The notes below the pieces were generated by a model. The model was not told the DNA's origin and made no database searches. It worked only from the letters and a program-made list of their open reading frames with translations. A program made the position numbers and the translations under genes. DNA of 64,000 nucleotides, taken from assembly GCF_032854445.1 (NCBI RefSeq), contig NC_088302.1:5451338-5515337 (forward strand), written 5' to 3'. Positions 39,401-53,327 of the stretch are shown piece after piece. Positions within the stretch are counted from its first letter, which is position 1. Each line of letters begins with the position of its first letter. This stretch comes from Liolophura sinensis (Eukaryota; Mollusca; Polyplacophora; Chitonida; Chitonidae).

Positions 39401-42400
39401 TGCTTTTCCAGCAGCCCCAATGTATGGTGGTTTTGGACTAAGCAAGCTGTCCAACCCTAGAAATATGAAGTCCCACATCGTTACAATAATCTCACCTATA
39501 CATAGTTCAGACAAGTGAAATTCAATACGGATACACTGGTACCACTATCCTATACATAAACTGTATTATTTAAGGTAAAACTTACAACATGCCCAAAAGT
39601 TTTATACAAATGAAATTTATACAAAAAAACAAGAAACAAGAAAATAGAACAAGACCCATCCTTGTTCTGACCTTCGTTTAAGGCCAAACTAAGGAATTGG
39701 TTCAGTTAAACACTGTAGATGTAGTCAGTATTGTAGAATTCACTAACCTTGTGATCCATCCCACACTTGTCTGGTCCAAACATAATCGTGTACGGTGTCT
39801 TGTCGTGGAAATGTTTCTGCCCAAAAATAATGAAAACGTGAACTACACAAAACATCTGGACTCGTATACCTGGTTGGTATTTACAACATGTTAACGAGGG
39901 TCCCAATTATACAATGACCACTATCAAGTTTAGATTAATCCAAGTGGCTGAAAGAGAACAAGTACACTTCAGGATGACCAGACTAAGCTCTGTGTCATGC
40001 AAAACAGCAAAGATCAAATTATTTGATTTGTATTTAATCTAATGCTCTAGTCAGAATTTTTCACAGACGATATATCTTCGAAGTTTATGGGTGGAGTTCC
40101 TAGTGTAACACCGATCTTCCCTAGACACCTGACAAACCTGTCGATGGTGAGACCTTGGTTTGCAATTTTGGGGACTAACTGGCAGGGGCTAGAGGAACAT
40201 TTTACTTCAATGAGCCAACAAAGGCCCAGTAAACTCGATGAAATTTTTTTGCAACACATGGCTTTGGTTACGGTATTCTTGGATGAATGGTGTTGCATTC
40301 TGCCCTTAGATACTAAGCTTCCATTGTTTTCAACTGAGTTTCAGAGAATGGTGGAATTCTATTTTAGAAGGTTTTAAAGTTCATTGAACCGTAAGGGTCA
40401 GCTTTGTAACAGACACATGGTATACTGAAGATAGAATTGAATTTTGACATGGAAAACTGTATTTTTTCAACCATGAGAATTAACATTGACTTACAAGATC
40501 CATTTTGTTATTCTTTGACAGCAGTTTGACATAGGCCCCTCCACACTCGATGCCATTCTTAAACCGTACTTCATACCTGGAAAATCATACCAACTGGTGT
40601 ATACACAAATAACCGCACTGGAATATAAAAGCTTGACGCACTGAATTCAAACACTCTGCATAAATTTATTTATTTATTGACCTGGAGTTCATACCACATG
40701 TGAAAACCATTTGTTTTTGTTGAAGGACAAGACAGCACCTGGCTTAAGCATATTTCAATCGACAGCAGGATTCTCAAGCCGGCTGAAAAGTATCACACTT
40801 TATTATTTTAATGAGATTTCATCGAATAACATGTAGAACAAAGTGTCAATACTGCACAAATGGCTGGTGTCAATGAGGCATGCATCTTCAAAATTTAACC
40901 AATCAAACATGTTGCTATCAGATTGCCCGGCCTTACCTGTGGCATAGCCTTTACCCATTCACTCCATGAAGTGACATATGATAACACAGAACTACTGCAT
41001 ACGACATCATTTTGAGATTGTTTACCATGATTAAGTTATGTATAGCCAAGGGGCCACTGTGTTGTGGAACAATATTCAACAACAGTGTCAGACAGTAGCA
41101 TACCGTCTCGGCCCAAACTGCTTTCATCTCCCCAGTAGACCTTACTTAAGAGACACTATCCAAATTATACAAATACATTTTTTGTCGTTCATTTTATAGT
41201 TTAGTCAGCAGTTTCTAAATAACAAATATCAGAGTCAGTGGAAAATTCATTAGGGATGTCTAAGGTTGAAGGGAATGAGAAGACAGCATTTCACCGAACT
41301 AAAAATTAATCAAATCTTAAGCTATAATTTTTTTCTCTAGGTTTATGAGAATTGAAGAATTTAAATTATACTCCTTTGCCTTTCTTGCATACAACTGATG
41401 ATTCTTTCTGGTTTCTTTCATACAATACAGTAAAATTATTGAACCACTGCATTCAAGCTGGGGTGCTTTCTCTGATGTCCATCACAGCTAGGTCAGCACT
41501 GCTCTCAACTTAGAAGGCACCACCACAAAACTGTAGTACAAACTTCAGCCAAACGCCTAGATCAGCCTCAGCGGTGTTAAGATTTATTTCCATTTGTTTC
41601 AGAGTTGAGCATGAATCTAGCTGTACAACAATCCTATTGTAATTTTGTAAATACTTAATAAGAGTCAAAATCACCAGCAAAACCACTCCAGATACCACAA
41701 CATGAACCAGGACCCTGCATCTGAAGGCTACTTAAAACTGTGAACGATATAGCAGGCTTACTGTATCAACAGTTCAAGTATCTATTCTGAAGACCCATGC
41801 ACCCTTCCGATGGTGGCACCCTTTATTGATATTCTGTACACTTCGTTACACTTTATTTGTCAACTTTATTTGTTTCAAAAGATAAACATTGCATATAAAA
41901 CTTAAACATTTCAGACCATGGAATCCAAATGATACACATGCATGTACATATCTGTAAAACCAAAAACTAATAACTTGGTATCAATTGGCATCTTTCTCAC
42001 CACCAACTATATACTTACTGAACAATAAATGGTTTCCCTTCAAATTCAAAAACTTTGTCGAGCTTTGTTGAAATAGCATGATGTTTGGCTTTGGACTGAA
42101 AAATCAAGACATGTGGTACAGCTGTACATACATGTTAATTGACAGTCCATCAATCAATCAATCTACTACCCAAGTTCTTTTAGTTTTTGGGAGATTTTGG
42201 CTGCTCCTTTCAGCCAGTGCATACAGGGATACAGCTTCTTTTTTCTCACATTGCTAGTCTATGTAATGAACAACATATCCATTTCTTCACTTTTCCAAAA
42301 AGAAAAAAAAAACTGGCAGAGAAATTTAATTTATAGCTTTTAGCACTAATAATATCTGTCCCAAAAATGAGAAGAATCACAGTAAGACAAATTTATCAGG

Positions 42401-45400
42401 TAATTGTTATGGTAAGATTCTAACACACTAACACATTGTGAATGTACATACTAAATAAATTTACGACATGATCTCCTAATATTATCAACAGAAACATCAC
42501 ACGGTTTGTATAAGGATAACTTCTCATTCATTTTTATGCAATGCTTTAATTCTAACATTCTTATCAAGCCAGTTGCTCTTATTATTATTATCAACAGTAT
42601 TGTGGTCAGGTATAAAAAATGAAGTTTCAAATGTTACACGTTAGTAGCCACATTATCACCTGTAATTGTAAGTGCGTAAAATTAATATGTAATTTTAAAT
42701 AACACCTCGTAATACAGTTTTATTTAAATGTCTACACCAGCTCTGAATGTACTTACATGTATTTCATAAAACACTGCAAAACAAATGTGTCTTTTATAAA
42801 GCTGTTGCGATGCACAGGAAAGTAGTATTTGCACTCTCTTGGGCCTTATTATAAATGAATTGATGTTTTCTGATAAACAGATGATGTGTTTTCCTCAGCA
42901 TCATACTACTGTTTCAAAATAAGTACTTTGTGACATCATAAACAAAATGTTCTGCAAAACTTTCAAGATAATCTGCAAAATGGATGATGATTTATGAATG
43001 CATCCAAAAGTACTTCCTCCGTAAAAACATACCTTAAGCACAAGGCCATAATCTCCTTTCAATGCACTGTCATCAGGCTCTTCAAACGACCATTTACCTG
43101 AAAATAAAGAACATGCATACTGACGTGAGGTTATGAAAGACTAACACTGAGAACTTTAGAAAAAATGGTAAAAGTGCATACAAGAAAAGACCTCAGTTTT
43201 AAATAGGTAAAATTACCCACAGCTGCATTCACAAGTTCCTCTTGAAGTATACTAAGTATATTGAAGACAATACATGTGGCTAGGCCTGAGGCATTGATAA
43301 ATCATACTGAAATTGAATTCATGTATTTGATTGCAGTTTTAACTGATTAAATGATAAGAGAGCTCAGTTTATTCAAACTGTGAAATTGCTTCCCTTGGGC
43401 CTATTATGGGTACATCATCGCTTCTAGAATTGAGGTCAGCTCATTTCATACAGGACAGCTGGCTAAATCATGCCACTTACACATGTCACTAATCCATAGT
43501 CAAGTTGACTGTCTAATGATGGGTCTGGTTAAAATGCACACTGATTAAAGCATCCTATTGGAATGGCCCATTATGTGATTAATTACATGTAGTTCATAAT
43601 TATACATGTACAATTAACGGCTTGTCATTATGAAGGGGGTTACAGCAAGCCCCAGGTGTAGGAGAGGAACACATGTGACTGGCCATAAAAGTTGACTGTA
43701 TACCAGTAATCAACCAGGTGACAGCTGTCCTAACCCCTACCCCCACTTCAACTCTGCGCCATATAACCGATCCCTCCCCTGCACTCCACCCACCTATGTT
43801 ATCGTACAGCATGTATTATTAGAGATTTATGTAAATTCAAGACCAGGATGCTGTGCATGGGGAAAATGTACAAATATGCATACAACAGCTGTCTCACTAC
43901 ATCTTAGACACTACCAGATGCTTCCCAATAACAACAGATAAAGCTATATCCTGACAGATTCTGAGTGATCTGCACAATAAATGCAAACAACTCACAAGAC
44001 AAAGTGCACTCAGATGCCATTCTTATCATTATGGTATTTTGTTGACTGAACATGAAATTTAAGCATGTGAAAGAGAATTGACGATACAATATATACATGT
44101 AACAGATCGGAGCTTTTTTCTACTTTTTTTGGCAAACTTAATTATTTGTTTGAAGTTACATAAGCTTAACTGTTTGGTCACTTTATTCAGGGCCCACTGT
44201 AGTAATCAAAGCTTTTCTCCTTAGTCTTATCACCTTCTAACGTTATAACCCAGACATCACAAAGAAAAAAACAAAAAAAAAAAACAGCTATGAAGTGAAG
44301 TCTGAGCCAAGCATTAAGAGTTGTCCATTTGAACATGCAATCTCTATGGTCAAGGGCTAGATAATTTTAGGAAAATGATATTTTGTCAGCAAGACAAATG
44401 TTGTTCACTAGCAGGTGACATGATACCATGACTGAATTTAGATGAGAGACAATGACAACAACTACCAACCATTGAAGAGTAGAACAACATGATTGCAAAA
44501 GGCAAATGACAAAACTAAATGTTTCTGCTTGGTTTATATAGACAAGCACATGTACATATCATTACCAGTGTTTAAAATTAACCCTCATAGAGAGTGATGA
44601 ATCAGATTATAAAGACTGACTCTCACACCGGACTAATACATATAGCATTACACATCATACAACAATAAGGTGCCACCAATTACTGATATGATTAGGGCTA
44701 ACAAAAGTAGATTTGTTTAGGCACAGTAGAGAAAATGAAAATGAGGTCTATGATGCTTGTGCAGTAATTTAGTTTTCATTTAACCTCCCTAAACTTTGCC
44801 CACACACAAAGGTCATTTCGAAATGTGGCTTATCATCATGATCACTAGGTTCCATGAATGTCATGAACTGTTAGTTTTGATTAAATGAACACTACATTAT
44901 ATCTGTCTCTCACTCACTTAAATAATGACTCATGAAAATCTAAATATCACATGGATTAGGTTTCACGAAATTAAATTTACCTGACAGACGACTTAAGTTG
45001 TCTGAACATGCCGGACATGAAAATCAAATCTATTTATATAGTATACATAAGGAAAATGGCTATCTAGTTATCATGATAACTGCAATAATGGACAAATGTG
45101 AGTAGTGACACATCGTCATCTGTGTATCTATGTATCCAACAAAACTTAAAACTCTGAGAAAAACAATTGGGAGTTATAGCCTCGATATATATCTATTTAT
45201 ATAGTATACATAGGGAAATGGCAATCTGGTAACCATGACAACTGCAAAAATGGACAAATGTGAGTCGCGACACATCGTCATCTGTGTATCTATGCATCCA
45301 CCAAAACAACTGCAAAAATGGACAAATGTGAGTCGCGACACATCGTCATCTGTCTATCTATCTATCTATCCATCAAAAATTAAAACTCTAGACAGATAAC

Positions 45401-47977
45401 TGTTGGAGTTATAGCCTGGATACGAATACGGACAGACGCACAGACAGACAAAGTCGCTATAACATATTACGCTTCGCCTACTGAAGGGGGTATATCAAAA
45501 AAAAAAAAAGATATAATAATACAGGATTTGCATAGGTGTTAAGATAATAAATTCCAGGACTTGAAAGACTACATCCAAGCATCTACCAGAATTCAAAATC
45601 GGAGCGAAATATGTGTTGCATGTCTCACTCACACAGATCCCCCCAGTCCCACATGGACATGGCGTAAACCACATCCAGTAAAGATGTGTGTGAATGACAA
45701 TGTCATCCCTAGCCATTTCCAGATTTCCCAGATTTCCAAGCAAATGTGCAAAATCTGTCATATTTGGCATAAATTTAACATTCACCATTCAAGTTTCCAG
45801 CTGAAATTCTGTAATATGTTGCTTCTTAATAGTTTGAATTCCCAGAGGATATATCCCACATATAGCGGTGTCTGCAACTAACAAAAGATCTTGAGTAATC
45901 GATGAGTGTATACTGCTCTAATTATACAAACTGACAAGACCATAACAGGATTCAGAGAATCATTCAGTTCTCCGACATATGGTTTTTAGTAGTTAACTGG
46001 TCCACAGAGATCCATTAGTTTCTCTACAGGCAGCTGTTATAACTCCTGGTTTCCCATATACAAGTAATAGAAAAATCTCCTACACAAGTAAGAGCCCTTA
46101 GCGTACCAAGAATCCTTAAGCTGGAAGAACATTTTGGTCCACTTAGCACGTCATAGTGCTAGTAGTGAAAAAAAGACTTTATTACTCATCTCAAGTCATT
46201 GCTTCCTCCATGCAGGTGTTAGCCATTGCTTACACTCAAGTCAAACATTTATGTGTTGGAGCATTTCTTGTGTGCAGGGCATGTGATTTGGACTTCCTTG
46301 TATGGAGGAAGTCCTGACAATGACAGGTCAACCCTTTCTCCTGTACATACTCAGAAGGAATGTTACTGAGTAGCGCTGCTCGCTGAACTTGTTTTCTAAG
46401 AACTTCATGTTTGAGAAGCAAAATTTTTCCAAATACATAAGAACTGCATTTAAATTTGCATCACAGATGTGTGTTAAACCCTTCAAATCAAACAACTCAT
46501 ATAGACACTTTCATCAACTGTACGACTGTGTGCAGTGACTTTCCATAGAGAGGCCAGATGTTGTGGACTTGTATCAGTATCCACAACTCAGTGAACAAAC
46601 AACGGATGTCTGGGCTACATGTACATGTAAGTCAGGAACAATAGCTGGGACACCTACCTTCATACTTGGCAATGGCTTCATCAACACCGTCTTTCTTTGC
46701 CTGAGAAACAATCCATCTGCAAGTGAAGCAAGTACAGGAGAAGTGCAACAGACCTGACATCTGAAACTGACGGTGTCAAACACATATAGATACAGCTGTG
46801 GAATTAAATCAAGATTTTCTACCACAGGCTGCTGAAAGTTTTATTATAATCAACCTGTTAATAATAATTTATTACAATAAAATGCCCATTAACAAAGCAC
46901 ACACATGTATCAAACGTGAAGTAACATTTAATTCATAGATAAAAAAATGATACACTCACCGTTTTTTATAATTTGCTGGGTTGGAGAATGGTTCTGCAAA
47001 GTACACATTAGGGTTGATCTTGGTGCTTTATAGACAGGCTGTGAACACACAGAGCAAAGCAAACCTTGGTACTATAACAACTGTATGGCATAAGCATGTT
47101 CTGAATCTTCTAGGCTTTAATGTTACCCAGCCCAGCCAAGCCAACATAAATGTTGATCTCAATTATCCTTTCATGTTATCGCATTTTAGTCCAAATTTAA
47201 CATCACCACAAACCCTGTACATGTGAAGGTGTAACATATATTGTAGTCTGAGCCAATAACATGATCGCTAGAAGCTGAGCTTAAGTCGGAAATCAGAAAG
47301 TTGTATACTGTATGCGTAAGGCACGTAATATATTCTCAACATGACCCCACGAATGAACAAGTCCAAAGTCTTTGTGCTTAAGTGTCTGTGTGTGCGCTCA
47401 AGCTCTTCTGGCCAGGCTGTCTGCAGTGAGGGCAACCAAAACCAATTGTGATCTAGTGCCACACAACAAGGGATCTCTACAATGTGTTATGTTAACTAAA
47501 AGTACTTTTAAATGCTCCTTTTTACACATATTCACGATCACATATGCCTGTATGTACATTTAGATAATTATACAAAATGTAAACATTATATTTCAGAAAT
47601 GAATACCAATCAGACTGCTCTCATCTCCAATTTTGATGCCTATTGAATATTTCACCTGTAGGACTATGATTGATTAAACTGACAAGAAACCAGACAAGGC
47701 AATGTGTATTTAAGTTATATAGATTGGCCTGTTTTCAGAATCCTCTGGAGAAGCACATTATCTGCCATGGTATATTCACTGGTGGGATTTATTAAGGTGT
47801 GCGGTTTATCTGTTTTATTTATACCTTTGACTCTGGGGTAGGGGGTGTGGACTTGGTGGGTTCTTCCTCTTCTATGTCTGACAAATAATCATTATCATCA
47901 TATCTGGAGGCTCACTTCTCACCAATAACAAGGCCTCCCATAAGCACCAACAGGACAGTATAGCTTAACAACTTCAT
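30463..47977 (-). CDS. CANX: Calnexin, ER lectin chaperone
   Basis: Coding exons, minus strand: 47825-47977, 46960-47038, 46658-46716, 43033-43097, 42019-42095, 40495-40576, 39748-39816, 39248-39295, 38970-39045, 38474-38552, 38055-38146, 37474-37509, 36776-36889, 36363-36403, 35718-35833, 35298-35372, 34911-35060, 33441-33566 and/or 32919-33047, 31540-31719, 31130-31200, 30463-30499. About 608 residues with one TM exon (human 592). Signal peptide; acidic segment; lectin domain with [20 protein letters not shown] and [16 protein letters not shown] (the disulfide Cys pair); P domain with four KPxDW-type repeats, then four GxWxxPxIxNP repeats and the second Cys pair ([11 protein letters not shown]); RPWLWAV membrane anchor; acidic cytosolic tail ending [11 protein letters not shown]. 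It binds monoglucosylated glycoproteins during ER folding. Anomalies: TGA at codon 22 (47912-47914), and one-base phase deficits at 47020-47021 and 38124-38128. Confidence 0.95.
31540..31719 (-). CDS. CANX: Calnexin cytosolic tail exon
   Basis: 60 codons from [10 protein letters not shown] to [10 protein letters not shown], rich in Glu, Asp, Gly and Ser with a KKKK patch. This is the cytosolic acidic tail that in vertebrates contacts ribosomes and is phosphorylated. It joins in phase to the acidic exon 31130-31200 and the terminal exon 30463-30499. Confidence 0.9.
32919..33047 (-). CDS. CANX: Calnexin transmembrane exon B (tandem homologue of A)
   Basis: 43 codons, phase 0 at both ends: [17 protein letters not shown], helix [18 protein letters not shown], then CPKAGPIK. 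An alternative acceptor 12 bases inside (TTTTTCCAG, start 33035) gives 39 codons. Donor AAG|GTGTGT. It shares SL-x-DA, RPWLWAV and LPIVL with exon A, 394 bp upstream in the gene. Because both exons keep phase, A-only, B-only and A+B transcripts are all in frame. Confidence 0.9.
33441..33566 (-). CDS. CANX: Calnexin transmembrane exon A
   Basis: 42 codons, phase 0 at both ends: [18 protein letters not shown], then a hydrophobic helix [20 protein letters not shown], then SGSK. Acceptor TTGATTCCAG, donor CCAAG|GTAAGC. It matches the single vertebrate calnexin membrane segment (ERPWLWVVY…CC). Confidence 0.92.
37750..37800 (-). mobile_element. SINE family A tail fragment
   Basis: TTTATTTATATCATTGGTG and TTTTACACCGTACTGAAGAC on the plus strand; only the 3' end of the SINE is present, in a calnexin intron. 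Confidence 0.55.
37868..38075. repeat. 68-bp tandem triplication of a calnexin exon end
   Basis: Three units of exactly 68 bp. The last on the plus strand includes the 3' end and donor of the calnexin exon 38055-38146. On the gene strand each unit contains TGGGATGAACGTGAAAA|GTAAGC, the real donor plus about 20 coding bases, so two extra donor copies lie 68 and 136 bases into the intron. Confidence 0.92.
38615..38775 (-). mobile_element. SINE family A copy in a calnexin intron
   Basis: TTTATTTTATTGATGTTTTA, GCGTACTCAAGAATATTAC, TAGGAGGAAACTGGGG and CATCTGCAGGTTGCTGGCAG mark a diverged minus-strand copy lacking the usual CCAGCATTATGG centre. Confidence 0.65.
40040..40377 (+). other. Unassigned open frame inside a calnexin intron
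   Basis: An open frame reads from about 40060 through [18 protein letters not shown] at 40087 to EFYFRRF before a stop at 40375. Composition is protein-like and it lies antisense to calnexin. No family was recognised and no splice sites or partners were found, so it may be a transposon remnant or chance. Confidence 0.2.
45040..45495. mobile_element. Internally duplicated transposon remnant with (TCTA)n
   Basis: A module of about 130 bp (ATTTATATAGTATACATA … GGACAAATGTGAGT, CGACACATCGTCATCTGTG) occurs near 45030, 45190 and, shortened, 45305. It ends in CAGACAGACAAAGTCGC, TATAACATATTACGCTTCGC and GGGGGTATATC, which looks like the terminus of a common molluscan element. No coding capacity; family unknown. 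Confidence 0.55.
47825..47977 (-). CDS. CANX: Calnexin first coding exon: signal peptide and acidic N-terminus
   Basis: Translates as [21 protein letters not shown], a TGA codon at 47912-47914, then [18 protein letters not shown] and a Pro/Thr/Ser stretch. The frame is the same on both sides of the TGA, and both sides fit calnexin (signal peptide; acidic leader after cleavage). The ATG at 47977 is preceded by a splice acceptor (TTGTCTTCTGCAG at 47998), so translation starts soon after a 5'UTR intron. The TGA would abolish the protein if real. Confidence 0.85.
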
Positions 47978-49885
47978 CTTCAAGGATTATAACACAGCTG
48001 CAGAAGACAAAGATCGAATGTAACTGATAAACATAGCTTAGCAGCTGAAACACAAGAATTTCTCAATACGGTATGTCCTACCTTTAAACAAACAGCTTAC
48101 ATTTTCCTTATTAAAAATCTGCACACTGTGGCGTTATTCTCTGTAGTGAGTAACTTCTGCGATATGTTACTCCAAAGCTACAGATAAGGCGCGCACAGGT
48201 GTAAAAACACTTAGAAAATTAGATAACACAGAGCCTACTGCATATTGCCTGAAGATCTGTGTGTGTCCCTAAGTTCCCTAAAGCTGGCATACATGCAAGA
48301 TTTAAAGCAGACAGCCCTTACAAAGTCAAAAGTAAATCTCCACAGCGAATCATGTGTTTGCTGTTCTCCCACCATGTGTTAGTTTTCAGACACACCAGGC
48401 TTCAGCAAAAGCTACTGTGCCACAATCCACAGCTGAGGAGAATGCCTACTATGATATTTGTCTTTGTGACGTTCTTGAGTGTTTGGCCATGAAGAAGATG
48501 TAGCAAAGGGTCAAAAATGGTCTTTTGGTTACTATACTGCAAGTTCTGCTTCTACGTTCATCATTCTAATATGGTTTCCAAATGTCTGATTTCAATTCCC
48601 TTGAACTGAAAGCCAGCAGTGTTAAAGTATCATCGGGATTCCAGTTCATGACATTTTCATCTACCTATGATTTCGTGAAGAGAGAAGATGGAGTAAAAAA
48701 TATCATCAGAACAGCTAGCAACATATGCACAGAAACACTTCATATTATACTATATACTGCTAAAATTGAACCACAAAATAATAAATTGTTGTCTTCCAAG
48801 GTACGTACTCCTTACATTTGGATTTAGCTGATTTTCAACATACAACTGTTTAATCATCTTTTAACCCAAAGACAGCAGTTGTTAACAAGTTTGGACGGGC
48901 CAAGAAAATGTTTAGACAAGTCAAAGAAAATTTACCAATCACATCAGGCAGGTACCATAAAAAAAATAATATTGCAACTCTACTATTAAATCACAAGGAA
49001 TGAAAGTACAGAATAAAATTGTCAGTGAGTGAGTTATTGAAACAAAACCCCACAGAGGTTGATACGAAATAAATGTATTAAGTTCATTCCAATTCATTCC
49101 TCTTGGGGAGAGCTGACATAATTACTTTATTCTAGAAATGATGTTGGGCTATTTATCATCTACTTGTATACTGAGTAGTCTGAACTACAAAGGAATGAAT
49201 CTCTGGATGTGTCGGCCGATGCATACATGTATACAAATGTAGGCCTATGTCTTTTCTTCATCCCCTTCGGACACGATCAACTGTACACTTTCCAGGTGTA
49301 TTATTGGTGTACCAAAATAGTGAAGTGTTGTGTACTTGAATAAAAATGTGTTCTGCGGCAGTGCATACCTGGAAAGCCGAAAGTAAAATACTCCCTCTCT
49401 CTCAAAGTCGGGAGTGCCATGCTCCCTCTCACAAAAATCTATCTGTTGCAATGTTCAATGACTTTCCACTGGCAGCTACTGCTAAGAGGACTTAATGTAA
49501 TGCTACATGCAATAAAAATACAATAAATACATCACACATAATGCCAGCAACAAAAACACAAACTTTACATTCAAGAGACGGTGTATGTAGGCTACTCTTT
49601 TTCATACTTCATGCTTTTAGGAAAATAGTGACTGGATACATAATGGGATTGTGCCAGTCACAGTCAGCATGTCGGACAGTTCCTCTTCAACATGGGCGAC
49701 AAAATCTGACAGTGATCATGTCAAATCACTCAGTGGTTATCCTATCTTCTCGATGCAACATCGCCATCGTCAGACACAAGATGCATCCCTCTTAGCATTC
49801 CAACAGAACAATCATTAACTAGCCAATTGTTAACCATTATAAGACAGGCATATTACGAACATTTCTTCCAATTTGCTGCAAATAC

Positions 49886-50128
49886 ATACCCAGTTACGCC
49901 GTGTGTAACACGCGACTCCTGTTCACTGGCGAATACGACGCTTTGAGATAACGCGTGGTGCAAGCCTATTCGCTGACTGCTTCGTACCTTGTTGACGATT
50001 GCCTTTAACGTTTGTGTCGGCTATTCCTATTGGATAGCTCACGTCCCTACCAACAGGAGCAATGGGGGACATCGCTAGTTCTTTGTAATAAATGTGCAAC
50101 AGTTGCGGCTTTTAGAACCAAGCTGTAA
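49886..50128. promoter_or_regulatory. Probable bidirectional promoter of calnexin and polyubiquitin
   Basis: CpG-rich island between the two genes. Leftward, a possible noncoding calnexin exon ends at 49890 (AACTGG|GTATGT), to be joined to the acceptor at 47998. Rightward, a possible noncoding polyubiquitin exon ends at about 50124 (CAAGCT|GTAAGT), to be joined to the acceptor at 51208. Between them, on the minus strand, are GGACGTGAGC and GAGCTATCCAATAG, an ACGTG core and a CCAAT box. These resemble parts of an ER-stress element, but the spacing does not match the canonical CCAAT-N9-CCACG. Confidence 0.5.
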
Positions 50129-51094
50129 GTTTTATTAATTATTATTCGTGACAGTGATAACTTTGTATCCAAAATATGACGATCTATTTGGTTTTGATGG
50201 CGTTCTTACAGCAACATGAACAAGTTTATTTCCACCAATCAAATCTATTCTTTGAAAAGTATGCCCTCTCATCGTCCATCACTCGCACCTTCATTTATGT
50301 TCAGTTATGGTTTGAAACCCGAACAATTCAATGCAATAAGGAAAATAGTTCTGCATTTTATCACTATTTCAAAGCGCAGAATTGCAAGCAATCCAGTATT
50401 TTTTCCGAGAGTAAATTTTAGACGGGGACCCACAATCCTCCTTGGTCATGTGACAAGAACAATTGGGCTGCGTCATACCGAAATTTTATATTCTGTCCAC
50501 AGGTTGTTTGGCTTTGGATCTTGGTAAGATTTGAGACTTTCTCTTCTCTAAAATACTCTGATCAAGTGACAAACAATACTATAGGGTGTGGCTGAGAATA
50601 GTGAAAACCTCATGAAGCTTTGAAAAATGATAACAATGAGTTTTAAACGGTCATGAAAAATTGCCTATTTTCCCCTCACCTGCGACGCCATTTAGTGATT
50701 CACTAACGGCCAGACACAGTCCAGAGCTAAGCTGGACGTTCCTACCGTAACGCCCAACTGTGCTCAAATGGACTTCCGCGCGGACAATTTAACTAAAACA
50801 AACCGGCTCGAACCCTACCATATTTTCTGCAATCTACCGATTTCCTGATACGGCCGTTTAATCTAGCCGTTTAAAACTGTTGAATCGGTCAAAGCAAACT
50901 AACGTCCTCAGAATTTTTTTTTCAACTTCGGAAAAACTTTTTTTTCAGTATGCACAAACAAATGTAATGGAGTAATGATTTTGGCCGTTGTAAAGACTAG
51001 ATTGATCCTCTCGTTAGTCATTGAGACTCTTTTCACAAGTCTGTTATGAAAAGATTTTCAAGGATATACGAGAACATTTCTAAGGATTGATTGA

Positions 51095-53044
<1,950 letters not shown>

Positions 53045-53321
53045 ATTTAACTCAAATCATGCACAAATAATTTGGACTGCCCTGTTCAGTGACGCACTGC
53101 TTGTAGAGTGTTGTAAAACTGGTACTTCTCTGAATCTGTATAAGCTTTATGCCAGCCCAGTCTTAACATACTTTACTTTACTTTATCTTAAAATTGTGAC
53201 TTAACAATGACTTGCTTACAGAATTCAGTCTTATTAATTGTCCACCATATTTAGTCTGGCCTAATATGACTGTGCCATTTTATTGAACCTTAAGATTTTA
53301 CTCTTGCACTTGTGATCAATC

Positions 53322-53327
53322 AATAAA
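53322..53327 (+). terminator. Polyadenylation signal of polyubiquitin
   Basis: AATAAA about 280 bases after the stop, in the context ATCAATCAATAAATGTTGCA. A second AATAAA occurs near 53560. Confidence 0.6.

Noticed and set aside
47912-47914. Selenocysteine codon in calnexin
   Set aside because: Calnexins are not selenoproteins, the position is in the leader, and no SECIS-type stem-loop was recognised.
47912-47931. A 20-base intron (GTGAGAAG … CCTCCAG) removing the calnexin TGA
   Set aside because: It is too short for splicing, and its removal would put the downstream acidic segment out of frame.
49990-50060. Canonical ER-stress element upstream of calnexin
   Set aside because: A CCAAT box and an ACGTG core are present, but the CCAAT-N9-CCACG spacing is not met.
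50216-50527. 103-codon plus-strand frame between calnexin and polyubiquitin
   Set aside because: It has no recognisable similarity and lies in the probable 5' intron of polyubiquitin; chance is more likely.
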